Below the pieces are notes generated by a model, which saw only the letters and a list, made by a program, of their open reading frames with translations, searched no databases and was not told where the DNA came from. Positions 44,401 to 54,641 of a DNA stretch of 62,718 nt are shown in pieces; position 1 is the stretch's first letter; every line of letters starts with the position of its first letter. A program made the translations under genes and the position numbers. This DNA is from Alcanivorax sp. Its GTDB lineage: Bacteria; Pseudomonadota; Gammaproteobacteria; Pseudomonadales; Alcanivoracaceae. The stretch lies in contig NZ_JABURH010000070.1 of NCBI RefSeq assembly GCF_014762765.1, forward strand, positions 1-62,718, written 5' to 3'.

Positions 44401-45579
44401 CTAGGAAATATCCTGGATTACCCAGCGACTGCCATCCTGCACCAGCCGGCGCTGGCATCCCAGTTCCTGCGGGTCATTATCTGCTCCGGTCAGAGCCAGC
44501 ACCACCCGCTCACCGGCATCGCGCAAGGCCCTCACCTTGTCCGCGAAGCCCGCGTCTTGCAAAGAGCCTTCCGCCAGGATGCCATTGAGCGCGGCCGCTT
44601 CGGTACGCGCCGCCAGCATCTTCAGATCGGCGCTGAAACCGGTAGCCGGACGGGCACGGCCAAACACCTCACCGATGTGATCATAACGACCGCCCTTGGC
44701 CACAGGCTCACTCTCGCCGGGCAGGTAGGCGGCGAAAACACAGCCGGTGTGGTAGTGATAGCCACGCAGCTCACCCAGATCCAGGTGCAACTGCACGCCA
44801 CGGGAGTCCAGGACCCCGGCAAGCACCGAGAGTTCATCCAGCGCCGCCAGAGCGCCTGGGAAATCGCCTAGCAAGGTGCGGGCCTCATCAAGAATGCCGA
44901 TGCCACCAGCCAGCCAGGGCAGGGACGCCAGGGCACTAGCTGCCGGCGCGGGCAGATTGCGCTCCGCCAAAAAACTATCCAGCTCTACCCGCGCCTTGCG
45001 GACATAAATGTCTTCCAGCTGGCCTTGCTCGGCATCACTCAAATCACAGGCATCCAGCAGCCCGCGGAACAGTCCCACGTGCCCCAGATCCAGCACCACT
45101 TCATTGGCTACGCCAGCCAGGGCCAGGGTATCCAGCAGCAGGGTCATCACTTCCAGATCGCTGTCGCTGCCGGCATGGCCGAACAGCTCCACCCCCAGCT
45201 GGTAGGGCAGCCGGGTAGCGCCGGCCACCGCCGGGCGAGTGCGCAGGGCACTGGAGCAGTAACACAGGCGGGAGGGGGCCGAACGGCGCAGGCTGTGGGC
45301 ATCCATGCGCGCCACCTGAGGGGTTATATCCGCGCGCACGCCCATCAGGCGGCCAGTCAGCTGATCAGTGATCTTGAAGGTTTCCCGCTCAAGATCACGA
45401 CCGGCGCCGTTGAGCAAGGACTCGAGAAACTCGATCAGTGGCGGGAAAACCAGTTCATAGCCCCAGCGCTGGTACAGATCCAGCGTCTGCCGGCGTAATT
45501 GCTCAATGGCCCGGGCTCGGCCCGGGAGAACCTCTTCTACCCCGTCGGGCAGTAGCCACTGTTCTTCCTGGTTCATCAT
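44401..45579 (-). CDS. hisZ: ATP phosphoribosyltransferase regulatory subunit HisZ
   Basis: 392 aa histidyl-tRNA-synthetase paralogue that activates the short form of HisG. It shows WLLPDGVEEVLPGRARAIE, motif-2-like RLCYCSSALRT, and a class II core, but lacks the HisRS anticodon-binding extension. A short-type hisG must exist elsewhere. Position between purA and hflC is conserved in pseudomonads. Confidence 0.94.
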   Translation of the reverse strand: MMNQEEQWLLPDGVEEVLPGRARAIEQLRRQTLDLYQRWGYELVFPPLIEFLESLLNGAGRDLERETFKITDQLTGRLMGVRADITPQVARMDAHSLRRSAPSRLCYCSSALRTRPAVAGATRLPYQLGVELFGHAGSDSDLEVMTLLLDTLALAGVANEVVLDLGHVGLFRGLLDACDLSDAEQGQLEDIYVRKARVELDSFLAERNLPAPAASALASLPWLAGGIGILDEARTLLGDFPGALAALDELSVLAGVLDSRGVQLHLDLGELRGYHYHTGCVFAAYLPGESEPVAKGGRYDHIGEVFGRARPATGFSADLKMLAARTEAAALNGILAEGSLQDAGFADKVRALRDAGERVVLALTGADNDPQELGCQRRLVQDGSRWVIQDIS

Positions 45580-45771
45580 TTACGACCGCATCAGTAGTAG
45601 CAGGCCGGCACCCAGTATCATCAGCACCAGCCCCAGAATTCTCAGTGAGCGCCCGGGCATGCGGGCAACCTGCAAGGCCGCCTCACGCGCACGATTAGGC
45701 GCCAGAAACAGCGGAATGCCCTCGATCACCAATACCAGGCACAGGGCCTTGATCAATAAGCTGAAGTCCAT
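45580..45771 (-). CDS. DUF2065 (YjeT-type) small membrane protein
   Basis: 63 aa with two hydrophobic helices (about 5-24 and 43-60), and the family pattern IEGIPLFLAPNRAREAALQVARMP. It ends immediately before hisZ. Function is unknown, though its position beside hflKC is conserved. Confidence 0.88.
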   Translation of the reverse strand: MDFSLLIKALCLVLVIEGIPLFLAPNRAREAALQVARMPGRSLRILGLVLMILGAGLLLLMRS

Positions 45772-45791
45772 TGTTCCTGCCAGACAGCCAC

Positions 45792-45820
45792 AAAAAAACC
45801 GGGAGCCTCGGCCCCCGGTT
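45792..45820 (-). terminator. Terminator 2 downstream of hflC
   Basis: On the minus strand AACCGGGGGCC pairs with GGCTCCCGGTT (one mismatch) and is followed by TTTTTTT. It isolates hflC from the DUF2065-hisZ-purA unit. Confidence 0.85.
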
Positions 45821-45881
45821 GCAGCATTCTACCACGGTCTCCCGGCGGCGGACAGGTTAACGCCCTCTTCCCTGGAGTCAC

Positions 45882-45918
45882 AAAAAAGCCCTGCCGACCG
45901 GGTCGACAGGGCTTTTCA
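45882..45918 (-). terminator. Terminator 1 downstream of hflC
   Basis: On the minus strand AAAAGCCCTGTCGAC pairs with GTCGGCAGGGCTTTTTT (one mismatch) around a short loop, just past the hflC stop. Together with the next hairpin it forms a tandem terminator. Confidence 0.88.
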
Positions 45919-45926
45919 GAATGGGC

Positions 45927-46991
45927 TTAGGGCTGCGTGCCCTTGGCCCCCTTCAGATAGCGGAAGAACTCGCCATCCGGCTCCAGGATCAGCACATCTT
46001 CCTTGTCCTTGAAGCTCTCCTTGTAGGCCTGGAGGCTGCGATAGAAGCGGAAGAACTCCTTGTCCTGATTGTAGGCCTGGGCATAAGTGGCAGCGGCCTG
46101 AGCGTCACCCTCACCGCGAGTGGCCTGAGCCTTGCGGTAGGCTTCAGCAAGGATTTCACTACGCTGACGATCCGCACCGGCGCGGATTTTCTCCGCTTCC
46201 TCACGGCCCTGGGAACGGTGGGCTGCCGCATCACGCTGACGCTCGGCGCGCATACGATCAAACACCCGGCCACGGACCTGATCGGGCCAGTCCACCTGCT
46301 TGACACGGATATCCACCACTTCGATACCCAGGTCTTCCATGGTGGATTCGTTCACTTTGGCACGAACCTGATCCATCAGCGCTTCGCGCTGATCGCTGGC
46401 CATTTTCCGGGGATCCACCTTGTCCGTGGAGGCTTCGGCCTCGGCTTCACGGATAATGGACTCGTCCAGCTGATCCCTCGGCACCTCGGTCATTTCACCA
46501 GTTACCGGATCGCGCAGTACGGCCGTGTCACCTTCCAGTTTCTCCACATCGCTTTCACCAGCGACAACCTGGAATACGGTGCGTGAGGCAAACTCGTTAC
46601 GCAACGCCTCGTTGACCCGCGGGTCCAGCAACTGGCGGGCCCGCCCTTCCATTACCTGGGCATTGGAAGAGCCGCCACCCACACTGACGATGTAGCGCTG
46701 CACATTGTTGATACGCCAGACCACAAAGGCATCCACGTTGAGCAATTTCTTTTCGGCCGTGAGGAAAGACTGGGTGGGCACGTCGTACACCAGGGCACGA
46801 CCATCTACCCGTACCACCTCTTCCACCAGTGGCCATTTGAAATAAATGCCCGGCTCCACGTCGGCCTTGTCGATCCGGCTAAACTGCTTGAGCACCGCCT
46901 TTTCGGCCTGGTTCACAATAAAGAAGGAATCCAGCGCCAGCAGGGCCAGAACACCCAGAGCCAGCAGCGCCAACCATCCACGATTATTCAT
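45927..46991 (-). CDS. hflC: HflC, membrane protease modulator
   Basis: 354 aa. One N-terminal membrane helix (GWLALLALGVLALLALDSFFIV) precedes a large periplasmic SPFH/band-7 domain. Family segments include FFIVNQAEKAVLKQFSRI and RMRAERQRDAAAHRSQGREEA. HflC assembles with HflK into the cage that controls FtsH. It starts at the hflK stop with a TAATG 1-bp overlap. Confidence 0.96.
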   Translation of the reverse strand: MNNRGWLALLALGVLALLALDSFFIVNQAEKAVLKQFSRIDKADVEPGIYFKWPLVEEVVRVDGRALVYDVPTQSFLTAEKKLLNVDAFVVWRINNVQRYIVSVGGGSSNAQVMEGRARQLLDPRVNEALRNEFASRTVFQVVAGESDVEKLEGDTAVLRDPVTGEMTEVPRDQLDESIIREAEAEASTDKVDPRKMASDQREALMDQVRAKVNESTMEDLGIEVVDIRVKQVDWPDQVRGRVFDRMRAERQRDAAAHRSQGREEAEKIRAGADRQRSEILAEAYRKAQATRGEGDAQAAATYAQAYNQDKEFFRFYRSLQAYKESFKDKEDVLILEPDGEFFRYLKGAKGTQP

Positions 46992-48163
46992 TAGCGCAAC
47001 TCCCGATTTGGTGTGCTGTAGAGGCTGCGAGAGGCCTCGCGACCACTGCCGCCATCGTCGGCTCCTGCTGATGAAGAACTGGCCGGATTGGCGCCTCCTT
47101 TACTCTCTGGCACTTTGACATTGCCCCCACGCCCCTTGACCAGCTGCTCCAGTGGCAGGTAGATGAGGCTATTGCCGTTATCCACATCCACCAGCACCTT
47201 GCTGGTGGCGCTGTACACCTCCGTCATGGTTTCCAGATAGAGACGCTCACGGGTCACTTCAGGTGCCTTGCGGTATTCGGTCAACAGATCGCTAAAGCGC
47301 TCTGCATCACCCACGGCGCTGTCAATCAGACGGTTCCGGTAGGCTTCCGCCTCCTCTTCCAGGCGCTTGGCCTCGCCTCGAGCCTGAGGAATCACCGCAT
47401 TACGATAGGCTTCCGCTTCCTTCTTGAAACGGTCCTCATCTTCCTTGGCTCTGGATACATCATCGAAGGCGTCACGTACGGCATCCGGTGCCTGGGTCCG
47501 ATCCAGCACCACCTGCTTCAATACCAGACCGGTATCGTAACGATTCAGGTATTCATCAAGACGTTCACGGACCTGTACCCGGATGGCCTCACGGTTGTCC
47601 TTGAGCACATCATCCATGGTGGAGGTACCCACCACATGGCGCAGGGCAGAGCTGGTGGCGTGCTGCAGAATGACTTCCGGGCGCGCCACTTTCAGCAGGA
47701 AGGGAATCGGGTCCAGCACCTGATACTGCACCTGCAAGGTCACACTGACGATGTTGGTGTCACGGGTGAGCATTGCCTCAGTGATTTCGTAGCGGCGATT
47801 CTGCTCCACGTCCACCTTCTCGTACTGCTCAATGATCGGTGCACGCCAGCGCAGACCTGGATCTACGGTGCGGTTGTATTCACCGAAACGCAGCACCACG
47901 GCACGTTCGCGCTGATCCACCTGGAAAAAGCCGACCAGGCCGTAAACCACCACGCCGATCACCACAGCGATGATCAGCACCGGCCAGGGAGAACCACCGC
48001 CACTGCGACCGCCGCCTCCTGACTTGCCGCCCTTGCCGCCGAATACGCTGTTGATCTTCTCTTTCAGATTCTTCAGAGCTTCATCCAGATCCGGCGGCCC
48101 CTGGTCACCGCCTCCACCCCAAGGGTCCTTCGGCTTGTTGCCGCCGGGTTCATTCCACGCCAT
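46991..48163 (-). CDS. hflK: HflK, membrane protease modulator
   Basis: 390 aa. It begins with a Gly/Pro-rich cytoplasmic segment (MAWNEPGGNKPKDPWGGG), a membrane helix (WPVLIIAVVIGVVVYGLVGF), then SPFH domain with DQRERAVVLRFGEYNRTVDPGL. The ATG at 48163 is preceded by GGAG. It pairs with HflC. Confidence 0.96.
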   Translation of the reverse strand: MAWNEPGGNKPKDPWGGGGDQGPPDLDEALKNLKEKINSVFGGKGGKSGGGGRSGGGSPWPVLIIAVVIGVVVYGLVGFFQVDQRERAVVLRFGEYNRTVDPGLRWRAPIIEQYEKVDVEQNRRYEITEAMLTRDTNIVSVTLQVQYQVLDPIPFLLKVARPEVILQHATSSALRHVVGTSTMDDVLKDNREAIRVQVRERLDEYLNRYDTGLVLKQVVLDRTQAPDAVRDAFDDVSRAKEDEDRFKKEAEAYRNAVIPQARGEAKRLEEEAEAYRNRLIDSAVGDAERFSDLLTEYRKAPEVTRERLYLETMTEVYSATSKVLVDVDNGNSLIYLPLEQLVKGRGGNVKVPESKGGANPASSSSAGADDGGSGREASRSLYSTPNRELR

Positions 48164-48201
48164 GTAGGTCTCCAATCGGTCCGGGCGCTGTGCCCACCGG
48201 A

Positions 48202-49575
48202 TTATTGATGGCTCGCATCGTGCGAGCGTTGTGAATTGTAGGAAGGGGCATCATCCCCTGCAACCGCAGGAGCCGGCACCACCAGTTCTTCTTCCGTGAG
48301 CCCCTGCTCACGCAATAGACGTTCAAAATGCACCCGGTTCACGTTGATACGCAGCAGCATGCTGCCATCCAGAGCCGCCTGCTCCTCCAGCACTTCGCCG
48401 GCCTCGTGCAGGCGAGCACGCAGACGACCGGCAGACGCGGGCAGACGCACCCAGCAATCCACCCAACCGGCGGCCAGTCGCTCGGCGATGGCCTGAAACA
48501 GTAGATCAAAACCATCTCCCGTCTGCGCAGAAATCCATACGCGCCAGGGATTGCCGTGCTCATCCCGATCAATTTTCGGTGACTGGCCCAGATTATCCAC
48601 CTTGTTGTAAACGTGCAGCACTGGCAGGGTGTCACCGCCAATCTCTTCCAGCACTTCGTTCACCGCCGCCACATTACTGTCGCGCTCTTCTGCACTGCAG
48701 TCTGTCACGTGCAACAGCAAGGTGGCGTTAACGGTTTCTTCCAGAGTCGCGCGAAACGCCTGCACCAGCCGGTGGGGCAGATGACGGATAAAACCCACGG
48801 TGTCGGCCAGAATCGCCGGCCCCACGCCCGGCACCTTTACCTTGCGCAGGGTCGGGTCCAGGGTGGCGAACAGCTGGTCTGCCACATACACATCGCCAGT
48901 GGTGATGGCGTTGAACAAAGTGGACTTGCCCGCATTGGTATAGCCCACCAGGGAAATCAGTGGTGTTTCGGAACGCTGGCGAGCGCGACGTCCCTGAGCC
49001 CGCTGCTTGCGCACCTTCTCCAGACGCGATTCGATGGCGCGGATACGATCACGAAGCAACCGGCGGTCGGTTTCCAGCTGGGTTTCACCGGGACCACGCA
49101 GGCCGATGCCGCCCTTCTGCCGCTCCAGGTGAGTCCAGCCCCTGACCAGCCGGGAAGACAAGTGGCGCAACTGGGCCAGCTCCACCTGCAAGCGCCCTTC
49201 ATGGGTACGGGCACGCTGGGCGAAGATATCCAGAATCAGGCCGGTGCGATCCAGCACCCGGCATTTGACCACCCGCTCCAGGTTACGCTCCTGAGCCGGG
49301 CTCAGAGCATGATTGAACAGCACCACATCCGCTTTGATGTCGCTTACCAGCGCCGCCAGCTCCTCACTCTTGCCTGAGCCGATAAACAGGGCCGGATCAG
49401 GCCGGTCACGCTTGCCGGTCAACTCCGCCGCCGGTTCTACGCCGCTTGACGTGACCAGGTGATAAAATTCATCCAGATCTTCGCGGCCCATGGCATCGGG
49501 CAGATCCAAATGCACCAGAACAGCGCGTTCACCGGCGCCGGTTCTGGTCTGCTCTGTGCGATCAAATAGGTCCAT
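48202..49575 (-). CDS. hflX: Ribosome-associated GTPase HflX
   Basis: 457 aa. It has an N-terminal HflX domain with VLFNHALSPAQERNLE and LDIFAQRARTHEGRLQVELAQ, and the linker GPGETQLETDRR. The G domain has SLVGYTNAGKSTLFN (G1), DTVGFIRHLPH (G3) and a C-terminal subdomain. It rescues stalled 70S ribosomes. The ATG at 49575 (MDLFDRTEQ) is chosen; the longer frame overlaps the hfq terminator. Confidence 0.96.
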   Translation of the reverse strand: MDLFDRTEQTRTGAGERAVLVHLDLPDAMGREDLDEFYHLVTSSGVEPAAELTGKRDRPDPALFIGSGKSEELAALVSDIKADVVLFNHALSPAQERNLERVVKCRVLDRTGLILDIFAQRARTHEGRLQVELAQLRHLSSRLVRGWTHLERQKGGIGLRGPGETQLETDRRLLRDRIRAIESRLEKVRKQRAQGRRARQRSETPLISLVGYTNAGKSTLFNAITTGDVYVADQLFATLDPTLRKVKVPGVGPAILADTVGFIRHLPHRLVQAFRATLEETVNATLLLHVTDCSAEERDSNVAAVNEVLEEIGGDTLPVLHVYNKVDNLGQSPKIDRDEHGNPWRVWISAQTGDGFDLLFQAIAERLAAGWVDCWVRLPASAGRLRARLHEAGEVLEEQAALDGSMLLRINVNRVHFERLLREQGLTEEELVVPAPAVAGDDAPSYNSQRSHDASHQ

Positions 49576-49685
49576 AAAGAACTGACATGGGGGATGTGAC
49601 CGCCAGTTTAAACCAGTCAGAGCAAGAAGACAGGGAAACCGGCATGAAAAAGTACCGATCAGGACCGTTAGCCCGGCCACAACGC

Positions 49686-49708
49686 AAAGAGCCACCCGAA
49701 GGTGGCTC
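49686..49708 (-). terminator. Hairpin after hfq
   Basis: GAGCCACC and GGTGGCTC around a TTCG tetraloop, followed by TTTGCG on the minus strand. It may partly terminate hfq transcripts before hflX. Confidence 0.7.
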
Positions 49709-49730
49709 TATTACAGGATCTGCGGCAGTG

Positions 49731-50021
49731 TTACTGGTTGCCGAAACCCTCATCGGCAGCAGGAGCAGCAGGCGCGCCTGTACCGGTGGCAGTCATGGCC
49801 GGGTTACCGCCGCCACGGGGGTTGCGGGCGGGCACGACGGTGGAAATAGCGTGTTTGTAAACCATCTGACTGACTGCATTTTTCAGCAGCACGACATATT
49901 GGTCAAAAGACTCAATCTGCCCCTGCAGCTTTATTCCGTTCACCAGAAAGATAGAAACCGGAATACGCTCTTTACGAAGGGCGTTGAGAAAAGGGTCTTG
50001 TAGCGAGTGCCCCTTTGACAT
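49731..50021 (-). CDS. hfq: RNA chaperone Hfq
   Basis: 96 aa. The Sm fold is conserved: [20 protein letters not shown] (Sm1), [15 protein letters not shown], and VYKHAIST (Sm2). The C-terminal tail is Gly/Ala/Pro-rich and about 25 residues long. It matches riboregulator Hfq of pseudomonads. It precedes hflX in the conserved miaA-hfq-hflX order. Confidence 0.98.
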   Translation of the reverse strand: MSKGHSLQDPFLNALRKERIPVSIFLVNGIKLQGQIESFDQYVVLLKNAVSQMVYKHAISTVVPARNPRGGGNPAMTATGTGAPAAPAADEGFGNQ

Positions 50022-50275
50022 GGCAAGTCTCCTTGAAATAACAGTAAAAAGTAGTGCCCAACACTTCGGGCAATCAGCGCTGCAACACAGTGAAACCGTC
50101 CCATACGGTCACTGCCTTCACCCGATGCGCTATCGGGCAAATTTTTTGTCAACAACCCAGCAAATTGGTTCCAGGTCCCGACCCAACACATTCTGCGCCA
50201 CACATCTCAAATTGCCGCAAAATGGCTCAAAATCGATATTTGGCGAATTATAAACCAAAAAGTCCAGCAACAGGG
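50022..50275. promoter_or_regulatory. miaA-hfq spacer with hfq promoter region
   Basis: The 254-bp spacer should hold the hfq promoter. It has one hairpin near 50056-50073 (GCCCAAC...CGGGC) and a second CCCGAT/ATCGGG stem at 50121-50136, followed on the plus strand by CAAATTTTTTG. No gene is seen. Confidence 0.45.
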
Positions 50276-51298
50276 CTAACTAAACACAGATTTACAGATC
50301 TTCGCAAGCTGCTCCACTAGCGCCTGCCGCTGTGACGCATCGTTACTGTCGAAGCCGTGCAGATACGGCCATTTACGCAGCCAGGTGAACTGTCGTTTGG
50401 CTAATTGCCGGGTCGCGATAATGCCACGCTCCACCATGCTGTCATAATCATACTGGCCATCCAGATAGTCCCACACCTGGCGGTAACCCACCGCCTTCAT
50501 GGCCGGCAGATTCCGATGGATTTCGGGCAGCTGTCGCAGGCCCTGCACCTCTTCTACCAACCCCTGTTCCAGCATCTGCCGGAAACGCTGCTCAATCATG
50601 TGATGTAGCCAGGCACGATCTGGCGGCACCAGGGCCGCGCTATACACCGGCCAGGGAAAGGCACTGAACTCACTCAAACCATCCCGGTTCTGTGTGACAG
50701 TTGTATGATGATCCGCATGAAAGGCGGACAGGGGCCGACCGGTGACCCGGTGCACTTCCAGGGCCCGCTGCAGGCGCTGACGGTCCGTGGACTTGAGCCG
50801 TTCGGCGCTGACCGGGTCCACCTGGGCCAGGGCCGCATGCACTGCCGGCCAGCCTTTACTCTCGGCCAGGGCCGTAATCTCGGCTCGCACCGCCGGATCC
50901 GCCTCCGGCAGGGGCGCCAGCCCCTCCACCAGTGCCTTGAAATAGAGAATGGTGCCGCCCACCAGCAGGGGCAGTTTGCCATTGGCATGGATCTGTTCGA
51001 TTTCCCGCAGGGCATCGGCGCGAAAATCCGCCGCCGAGTAAGGCATGTTCAGCTCGCGAAATCCCAGCAGCCGGTGCGGGGCCGCTGCCAGCTCCTCGTC
51101 ACTGGGCCGCGCCGCACCGATGTCCAGCCCCCGATAGACCAGCGCGGAATCCACATTGATGATGTCGATGGGCAGTGTCTGCGCCGCCTCGATGGCCAGC
51201 GCAGTCTTGCCAGAGCAGGTGGGCCCCATGAGGAGCAGCACAGGCAGCCCGAGATCTGTCCTGTCCTCAGCGGACGATGCCCAGCTTGCAGCTTCCAC
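50276..51298 (-). CDS. miaA: tRNA dimethylallyltransferase MiaA
   Basis: 340 aa. It adds a dimethylallyl group to A37 of tRNAs reading U-initial codons. Walker A is [12 protein letters not shown], followed by [17 protein letters not shown] and [22 protein letters not shown] near the C-terminus is typical. The start is a GTG directly following the mutL stop; a later start near the P-loop would be too short. Confidence 0.95.
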   Translation of the reverse strand: MEAASWASSAEDRTDLGLPVLLLMGPTCSGKTALAIEAAQTLPIDIINVDSALVYRGLDIGAARPSDEELAAAPHRLLGFRELNMPYSAADFRADALREIEQIHANGKLPLLVGGTILYFKALVEGLAPLPEADPAVRAEITALAESKGWPAVHAALAQVDPVSAERLKSTDRQRLQRALEVHRVTGRPLSAFHADHHTTVTQNRDGLSEFSAFPWPVYSAALVPPDRAWLHHMIEQRFRQMLEQGLVEEVQGLRQLPEIHRNLPAMKAVGYRQVWDYLDGQYDYDSMVERGIIATRQLAKRQFTWLRKWPYLHGFDSNDASQRQALVEQLAKICKSVFS

Positions 51299-53125
51299 TC
51301 ACTGCCCCCGCATAAACAGCCGATCCAGATCCTTCAGGCTCATCTGGGTCCAGGTGGGACGGCCATGGTTGCACTGGCCAGAACGCTCGGTGGCTTCCAT
51401 GTCGCGTAGCAGAGCATTCATTTCCGGGATGGTCAGCCGGCGGTTGGCACGCACACTGCCGTGGCAGGCCATGGTGGAGAGCAACTCATCCAGCTTCTGT
51501 TCAATTCGTTCGCTGCTTCCCTGGGCCAGCAGGTCAGACAATACATCGCGCACCATGGCCTCGCTGTCACTATCACGCAGCATGGCCGGCACTTCGCGTA
51601 CCACCAGAGTCTCCGGCCCGGCACGCTCCACCATAAAGCCCAGCCGGGAAAACACCTCCGGCTGCTGCTCGGCAAAGTCTGCTTCCCGGGAGGATACCGC
51701 CAGCGACACCGGCACCAGCAACGGCTGGCTGCGCACCTTGTCCTCGGACCAGCTCTGTTTCAGCCGCTCGTAGGTAATGCGCTCGTGGGCAGCGTGCATA
51801 TCCACCACCACCAACCCCTGCTGGTTTTCAGCGAGAATAAAGATGCCATGTAACTGCGCCACCGCATAACCCAGCGGCGGCACGGCTTCCTGGTCCGAGG
51901 CCGCCGGCATGGCTGGCGCTTCAGCCACACCGGAACGCACCAGCGCTCCGTAGGCGTCTGCCTGCCGCTGACCTTGGCCATAGCCGAATCCGTTGCCGGA
52001 CGGTGACGCATAAGAAGGCCGGCCTGCCGGGGCGGACAGGGACATGCTGGCCTGACTGGGCTCCATGGCCGGCATCACCGACTCCCCCTCGTCCACCACA
52101 TTGGCGGCCAATGACTGGCCCGGGCGCACCTCAGCAATGGCCCGGTGCAGGGAGCTATAAAGGAAGCCGTGCACCATGCGCTGCTCACGGAAACGCACCT
52201 CGTGCTTGGTGGGGTGCACATTCACATCCACCTGAGCCGGGTCCAGCTCCAGAAATAGCACATAGGCCGGATGGCGACCGTGATAGAGCACATCCGCATA
52301 GGCCTGACGGACCGCGTGACTGACTACCTTGTCGCGAATCACCCGGCCATTCACATAAAAGTATTGAAGATCCGCTTGGGAGCGGGAAAACGTGGGCAGC
52401 CCCATCCAGCCGTGCAGACGGATGCCATCGCGCTCCACATCCACCGGGATCGCCTGCTCCATGAAGCCCTTGCCGCACAGCTTCGCCACCCGCGCCGCGC
52501 GCAGGGTGTCATCCAGTCCTGCGGGCAACTGGTGGATCACCTTCTGGTTGTGGGTCAGACGGAAAGCGGTATTGAATTCACTGAGCGCGATACGCCGAAA
52601 CACTTCTTCCAGGTGATTGAATTCGGTCTTCTCAGTACGCAGGAAACGACGCCGGGCCGGAGTATTGAAGAACAGGTCGCGCATGGTCACGGTGGTGCCG
52701 CGCGGATGCCCGGCCGGGGTCACAGAGGGGGCCATGTCGCGCCCTTCCACCTGCACCTGCCAGCCTTCCGCTTCGCCCTCCACGTTGCTGGCCAGAGTCA
52801 GCCGCGATACCGAACTGATTGCGGCCAGGGCCTCGCCGCGAAACCCGAGAGTGCCGATAGCTTCCAGATCGTCGAGGCCACGGATCTTGCTGGTGGCATG
52901 ACGGGACAGGGCCAGGGGCAGATCGTCGCGGTCGATGCCGCTGCCGTTATCGCGCACCCGCACCAGCTTTACCCCACCCTGCTCCACATCCACGCTGATG
53001 GATTCCGAGCCGGCATCCAGGGCGTTCTCCAGCAGTTCTTTCAATACCGAGGCAGGACGTTCCACCACCTCACCGGCGGCGATCTGGTTGGCAAGGCGGG
53101 AATCAAGCAGTTGGATCTTTGTCAC
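51299..53125 (-). CDS. mutL: DNA mismatch repair protein MutL
   Basis: 608 aa. The GHKL ATPase N-terminus has [20 protein letters not shown] and [14 protein letters not shown]. The C-terminal dimerisation domain has [12 protein letters not shown]. This fits the endonuclease motif DQHA(X)2E(X)4E of MutL proteins from organisms without MutH, except that Gln is Met. Whether it nicks DNA therefore needs testing. The stop is followed at once by the miaA start. Confidence 0.96.
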   Translation of the reverse strand: MTKIQLLDSRLANQIAAGEVVERPASVLKELLENALDAGSESISVDVEQGGVKLVRVRDNGSGIDRDDLPLALSRHATSKIRGLDDLEAIGTLGFRGEALAAISSVSRLTLASNVEGEAEGWQVQVEGRDMAPSVTPAGHPRGTTVTMRDLFFNTPARRRFLRTEKTEFNHLEEVFRRIALSEFNTAFRLTHNQKVIHQLPAGLDDTLRAARVAKLCGKGFMEQAIPVDVERDGIRLHGWMGLPTFSRSQADLQYFYVNGRVIRDKVVSHAVRQAYADVLYHGRHPAYVLFLELDPAQVDVNVHPTKHEVRFREQRMVHGFLYSSLHRAIAEVRPGQSLAANVVDEGESVMPAMEPSQASMSLSAPAGRPSYASPSGNGFGYGQGQRQADAYGALVRSGVAEAPAMPAASDQEAVPPLGYAVAQLHGIFILAENQQGLVVVDMHAAHERITYERLKQSWSEDKVRSQPLLVPVSLAVSSREADFAEQQPEVFSRLGFMVERAGPETLVVREVPAMLRDSDSEAMVRDVLSDLLAQGSSERIEQKLDELLSTMACHGSVRANRRLTIPEMNALLRDMEATERSGQCNHGRPTWTQMSLKDLDRLFMRGQ

Positions 53126-53174
53126 GGGCGTCTCTGTTGGTGGGATTCATGGCTATTCGCCAATTAAGCGGCAT

Positions 53175-53256
53175 GTCATCCCGGGGCTATTCACTGCGCT
53201 CACCCCTTCGGGGCCAGACTTCGTCTGTTCTGCGCTGCGCTTGTGCCCGGGATGAC
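53175..53256. repeat. GTCATCCCGGG-bounded intergenic repeat (amiB-mutL)
   Basis: Ends GTCATCCCGGG (53175) and CCCGGGATGAC (to 53256) are exact inverted repeats. The interior shares a near-identical 27-bp block, including GCTCACCCCTTCGGGGC, with the repeat between alr and radA. It is likely a composite of short interspersed repeats. Confidence 0.65.
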
Positions 53257-53288
53257 GTTGGCATAGAGGATGCGCCCTCATAGCCCCT

Positions 53289-54641
53289 TCATGAACGAGG
53301 AATTTTTAATACCTGCCCAACCACAATGCGATCACCATTCAGGGCATTGGCACTGCGGATTGCCTGTTCGGATACGCTGTACTGACGGGCAATTTCCGAG
53401 AGTGTATCACCGGGCTGGATACGATACTGCTCGCCGTGCTCACGGCGCTGCGCCGCATACCAGCTATGCGGCGCCGGGTGACTGCGAAAATAGGCGTCCA
53501 CCCCGTTGACGATGGAACGGGCCAGCTTGCTCTGGTGGGCAGAGGAGCGCAGGTTGCGCTCCTCCCTGGGGTTGGAAATAAAACCGGTCTCCACCAGGAT
53601 CGATACCATTTCCGGCTCCTTGAGCACGGCAAACCCGGCCTGCTCCACCCGGTCCCGGTTGCCGTGCAGCTTGGTCACCTTGCCCATTTCCCCCAGCACC
53701 TGGCGCCCCAGGTAAAGGCTGCCGGCCATGGAGCCGTTCATGCGCAGATCCGCCAGCACGCTGAGCAGGGAGCTGTCGTCCTTTTCCTCTTCGTAGACCC
53801 CGGCCACCCGGTCTGATTCATTGGCAATCTTGGCCAGGTAGCGGGCCCGGGCACTGGTGGCTCCACTGCTGGACAGGGCGAACACGGAGGCACCGTTGGC
53901 GCGGGCATCCGTGAAGGCATCCGCGTGAATGGAAATAAACACATCCGCCCCGTGATCTTCACGGGCGATGCGACGACGCTCGGCGAGAGGCACATAATAA
54001 TCCCCGTCACGCACCATCACTGCACGCATGCCGGCCTGATCATTGACCTGCTTTTCCACCTTCTTGGCGATCTGCAATACCAGGGTTTTCTCGTAGACGC
54101 CGCTGGGCCCACGAGCACCCGGGTCTTCACCACCATGGCCGGCATCAATGGCAACTACCATCAACCGTGGCTCGCTGGGTGCTTCCTTTTTCTTTTCCGG
54201 TTCCGGACTGGTCTTGGCCGGACTCTGCAGTTCACTGTCAAACAGATCCACCACCAGACGCCAGCCATGGGGCTCAATAGGCTTGAGCAGGTTGGTGCGA
54301 GTGCGCACGCCGTCTTTCATGTCGAAGACCACACGGGTCTTGTCGCTGTGCTTGCCCACGCGAATGTTGGCGATAGGGCTGCTGGCGTAATCCAGGGTGT
54401 TGACGTCAAAGCCCAGGCTGGCATCCAGCAGATCCAGCACGATGCGGTCCGGATTGGCCAGCTTGTCGAGCTTGTGATCCACCGGCGCTGGCAGATCGAA
54501 GACGATACGGGTGTGGTCCGGCGCCCGGTGCAGGCGCACCGAATCAATGTTCGTCTGGGCAAACCCCTGACTGGCCCAGAATACACTGACCAGAAGGACA
54601 AACAGTGTCGTCAGGTTATTTTTATTGTCACGATGCGTCAT
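53289..54641 (-). CDS. amiB: N-acetylmuramoyl-L-alanine amidase (AmiB/AmiC type)
   Basis: 450 aa. Signal peptide (LFVLLVSVFWASQGFAQ), N-terminal AMIN domain for septal targeting (residues about 33-140). The zinc amidase has AIDAGHGGEDPGARG and SILVETGFISNPREE, and the C-terminal LysM repeat begins YRIQPGDTLSEIARQYSV. It cleaves peptidoglycan cross-links in daughter-cell separation. The start at 54641 overlaps tsaE by 14 bp. Gene order tsaE-amiB-mutL-miaA-hfq is conserved. Confidence 0.95.
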   Translation of the reverse strand: MTHRDNKNNLTTLFVLLVSVFWASQGFAQTNIDSVRLHRAPDHTRIVFDLPAPVDHKLDKLANPDRIVLDLLDASLGFDVNTLDYASSPIANIRVGKHSDKTRVVFDMKDGVRTRTNLLKPIEPHGWRLVVDLFDSELQSPAKTSPEPEKKKEAPSEPRLMVVAIDAGHGGEDPGARGPSGVYEKTLVLQIAKKVEKQVNDQAGMRAVMVRDGDYYVPLAERRRIAREDHGADVFISIHADAFTDARANGASVFALSSSGATSARARYLAKIANESDRVAGVYEEEKDDSSLLSVLADLRMNGSMAGSLYLGRQVLGEMGKVTKLHGNRDRVEQAGFAVLKEPEMVSILVETGFISNPREERNLRSSAHQSKLARSIVNGVDAYFRSHPAPHSWYAAQRREHGEQYRIQPGDTLSEIARQYSVSEQAIRSANALNGDRIVVGQVLKIPRS

